Below, in pieces: positions 7,080-8,601 of a stretch of 8,601 bases of DNA; position 1 is the stretch's first letter, and each line of letters opens with the position of its first letter. The notes below the pieces were generated by a model. It did not search any database, had not been told where the DNA came from, and was given only the letters and a program-made list of their open reading frames with translations. The stretch comes from UKL13-2 sp031368465. GTDB lineage: Bacteria > Pseudomonadota > Gammaproteobacteria > Burkholderiales > Usitatibacteraceae. The stretch covers positions 1 through 8,601 of the forward strand of contig JANMNT010000183.1 of assembly GCA_031368465.1 (NCBI GenBank), given 5' to 3'. Both the position numbers and the translations under genes were made by a program.

Positions 7080-7697
7080 ATGACACCCGAATACTGGCAG
7101 GACGCCTGCACCCATTTATCCAAACGCTGCAATGTGATGAAAAAACTCATCAAGCAGTATCCGGAGGCGACGCTGCGTACCCGTGGCAACGCATTTTCCA
7201 CACTCACACGCGCCATCGTCGGCCAGCAGATATCCGTCAAGGCCGCGCAATCGGTGTGGGACCGCGTGGTGATTGCCGCTGGTGAAATCACGCCACCACG
7301 TATGCTCGAAATGTCGGTAGAAGAATTGCGCGGATGCGGGTTATCCGGCAGCAAGGTGGTCTATATCAAGGATCTGGCGCGGCATTTTGACGAGAAATTG
7401 GTGAACCCGCGCCGCTGGCCACGCATGACCGACGACGCGATCATCGATGATCTGGTGCGGGTCAAAGGCATCGGCCGATGGAGCGCTGAAATGTTTCTCA
7501 TCTTTTACCTGATGCGACCGAATGTTTTTCCGGTGGCAGATATCGGCTTGATCCGCGGCATCGAAAAACTATTCCATGACGGTGAACGGCTCGATAAGGC
7601 GGAAGTGCTGGCCTATACCGAACGTTGGGCGCCGTGGAATACCGTCGCCACGTGGTACGTGTGGCGGTCACTCGACCCGATACCCGTCGAGTATTGA
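7080..7697 (+). CDS. AlkA-like DNA-3-methyladenine glycosylase (HhH-GPD)
   Basis: A 205-residue enzyme of the helix-hairpin-helix GPD superfamily that removes alkylated purines, such as 3-methyladenine, from DNA to begin base excision repair. Signs: VGQQISVKAAQSVWDR (47-62), the HhH core LVRVKGIGRWSAEMFLIF (125-142), and the catalytic Asp at 154 in FPVADIGLIRG. No [4Fe-4S] cysteine cluster is present, and the N-terminal beta domain of E. coli AlkA (282 residues) is absent, so it is the short bacterial DNA-3-methyladenine glycosylase 2/MAG type. ATG at 7080 has GAAG at 7069-7072 seven bases upstream; TTG at 7074 is the alternative. Its stop overlaps the next start as TGATG, so the two are probably translated together. 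No Ada-type promoter box could be assigned. Confidence 0.92.
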   Translation: MTPEYWQDACTHLSKRCNVMKKLIKQYPEATLRTRGNAFSTLTRAIVGQQISVKAAQSVWDRVVIAAGEITPPRMLEMSVEELRGCGLSGSKVVYIKDLARHFDEKLVNPRRWPRMTDDAIIDDLVRVKGIGRWSAEMFLIFYLMRPNVFPVADIGLIRGIEKLFHDGERLDKAEVLAYTERWAPWNTVATWYVWRSLDPIPVEY

Positions 7698-8071
7698 TGC
7701 CGGCGTCTGTCAGACTCGCGGGGCGAATTAACCCCACCCTAAGCCACGCAGCCATTTACGCGTTGGTCAAAAAAATCCCGTGCGGCAAAGTCGCAACGTA
7801 TGGCCAGATCGCGCAGCTGCTCGGCTGGCCGCGGCACGCCAGACAAGTCGGGTACGCGCTTGCAGCAACACCCGAGAATGTAAAAATTCCGTGGCATCGT
7901 GTGGTTAATGCGCAGGGCCGCATCAGCCTGCGGCTTAAACATTGGCAAAACGGTTCGGATGATTTGCAGCGCATCCTGCTCGAAGCGGAAGGGATTGTGT
8001 TTGCACCGGGTGGCCAGATCAATCTCAAGCGTAACCAATGGGTAAACGACGTAATGGAACAGCCTGATTAG
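7697..8071 (+). CDS. Alkyltransferase-like protein (ATL, MGMT family without acceptor Cys)
   Basis: A 124-residue MGMT-fold protein. The O6-alkylguanine acceptor motif PCHRV is PWHRV here (Trp66), the defining change of alkyltransferase-like proteins such as E. coli YbaZ (129 residues) and S. pombe Atl1. The DNA-binding helix-turn-helix region is present: GKVATYGQIAQLLGWP (30-45, with Tyr35) and ARQVGYALAATP (48-59, with the finger Arg49), followed by the ATL-typical tail GGQINLKRNQW. It cannot repair by alkyl transfer; known ATLs bind O6-alkylguanine, flip it out and recruit nucleotide excision repair. I chose the ATG at 7697 because it overlaps the glycosylase stop as TGATG and gives the family length; the frame is open further upstream inside the glycosylase gene but has no family sequence there. 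Confidence 0.93.
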   Translation: MPASVRLAGRINPTLSHAAIYALVKKIPCGKVATYGQIAQLLGWPRHARQVGYALAATPENVKIPWHRVVNAQGRISLRLKHWQNGSDDLQRILLEAEGIVFAPGGQINLKRNQWVNDVMEQPD

Positions 8072-8140
8072 TCAGCAAATGCGTGTTCGGAATGGTCGCT
8101 ACTGACCCACTGCGGCTGTACAGTTTTCCGGAAAGCGGCT
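8072..8140. other. Short spacer between ATL and the attC-like site
   Basis: Sixty-nine bases with no gene. It contains the perfect palindromes CTGTACAG (8116-8123) and TTTCCGGAAA (8125-8134), and GCGGCTGT occurs twice (8112-8119, 8135-8142). No terminator with a T-tract is apparent for either converging gene. Confidence 0.5.
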
Positions 8141-8205
8141 GTTCAACGACCTCGCTAATGTGCGCCGCGCATTTGCGGCGTCCCTTTTCCAACGACGAGT
8201 TAGGC
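8141..8205 (-). repeat. attC-like site (integron cassette recombination site), candidate
   Basis: Read on the minus strand, this 65-base stretch begins with GCCTAAC (8205-8199), which fits the attC R'' consensus RYYYAAC, and ends with GTTGAAC (8147-8141), which fits the R' consensus GTTRRRY. At its centre CGCCGC and GCGGCG (8180-8175 and 8168-8163) form a perfect 6-bp stem around a 6-base loop. Total length is in the normal attC range. It starts one base after the stop of the minus-strand ORF, where attC sites usually sit. Against it, the regions that should be the L'' and L' boxes pair poorly, so the site may be decayed, a hybrid, or a coincidence. Confidence 0.5.
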
Positions 8206-8206
8206 G

Positions 8207-8601
8207 TCATTTGACTTCCTTGCCCAACTCGTAGATGTCGTCTCTCACGGTCCCTTCCGCCTCCAGCGAGCCTGCGGGCATTCGACATTCACTCTGCGTC
8301 CACATGCGATGGCACACTCCCCACTTGCGAGAGAGGAAATACCAATCCGCCCTTCGAACCTGCCCAAAGTGCCACAGGGGCATGAGCTCCGCAATTCGTT
8401 CGCGTCTTTCTTCGCCGACCGCCTCATTTACTGCGGCGTACATGACCGGCCATGACCCTGACGGTGTGACGAGTGTGCGGTAGACGAAATACAGACTACC
8501 AAAAACTACCGCGAAGCTGGTTAGGGCCACTATTCCTGCGTGGCGTCGTCGAATAGCTGCGACGCACGACAAAACTGCGACGAGAACGAGCAGCGCGACG
8601 C
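8207..8601 (-). CDS. Unrecognised small membrane protein, 3' part
   Basis: The frame is open to the right edge, so the start is outside the window; 130 residues are visible. The first visible residues, VALLVLVAVLSCVAA, look like the end of a membrane segment, followed by a basic turn IRRRHAG, a second membrane segment (about 23-40, IVALTSFAVVFGSLYFVY), and a soluble, charged C-terminal part of about 90 residues with two Cys (WGVCHRMW, SECRMP) and several Trp. The basic loop between segments suggests it faces the cytoplasm, placing the tail outside, but this is inference. I do not recognise a family. An internal TTG at 8572 could start a shorter form but would cut through the first hydrophobic segment. 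The stop TGA (8209-8207) is one base from the attC-like site, so this may be an integron cassette gene. Confidence 0.6.
   Translation of the reverse strand, partial: VALLVLVAVLSCVAAIRRRHAGIVALTSFAVVFGSLYFVYRTLVTPSGSWPVMYAAVNEAVGEERRERIAELMPLWHFGQVRRADWYFLSRKWGVCHRMWTQSECRMPAGSLEAEGTVRDDIYELGKEVK

Noticed and set aside
8116..8134. CTGTACAG and TTTCCGGAAA as regulator (for example LexA) sites
   Set aside because: The spacing does not fit the 16-bp gammaproteobacterial LexA box, and the position is downstream of both converging genes.
1..8601. CRISPR array, tRNA, rRNA, transposase or phage genes
   Set aside because: No regularly spaced direct repeats, no tRNA- or rRNA-like sequence, and no transposase, integrase or phage protein was seen on either strand.

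Overview
The window reads as ordinary chromosomal DNA of a GC-rich (high-fifties percent by eye) Gram-negative bacterium, most likely a gammaproteobacterium. Supporting this are a comEC homologue divergent from a DUF2062 membrane protein, an alkyltransferase-like protein of the YbaZ/ATL type, and a dispersed palindromic repeat of a kind common in Gammaproteobacteria. Genus cannot be decided from this sequence.

Layout, left to right. (1) 1-1905 (+): the 3' part of a large DUF2126 (putative amidoligase) protein whose 5' end lies outside the window. (2) 1966-2373 (+): a small VOC/glyoxalase-fold protein. (3) 2370-3389 (-): a PLP-dependent D-cysteine desulfhydrase-like enzyme, convergent with the VOC gene and sharing a TTAA across both stop codons. 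(4) 3390-3871: about 480 bp without a convincing gene, holding several hairpins and one copy of a dispersed palindromic repeat. (5) 3872-6331 (-): full-length ComEC/Rec2, the DNA-uptake channel. (6) 6473-7018 (+): a DUF2062 membrane protein, divergent from comEC. (7) 7080-7697 and 7697-8071 (+): an AlkA-like 3-methyladenine DNA glycosylase and an alkyltransferase-like protein, overlapping by one base (TGATG), a compact alkylation-repair pair. (8) 8141-8205: an attC-like site on the minus strand. (9) 8207-8601 (-): the 3' part of an unrecognised small membrane protein running off the right edge, with its stop one base from the attC-like site.

Most of the window is well-known housekeeping or accessory metabolism. 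The part most worth following is the right edge: a short ORF of unknown function ending directly against an attC-like sequence is what the distal end of an integron cassette array looks like, and the array would then lie to the right of the window. The alkylation-repair pair is the clearest functional unit: the glycosylase removes alkylated bases, and the ATL protein, with Trp in place of the acceptor Cys, is expected to bind O6-alkylguanine and hand it to nucleotide excision repair.
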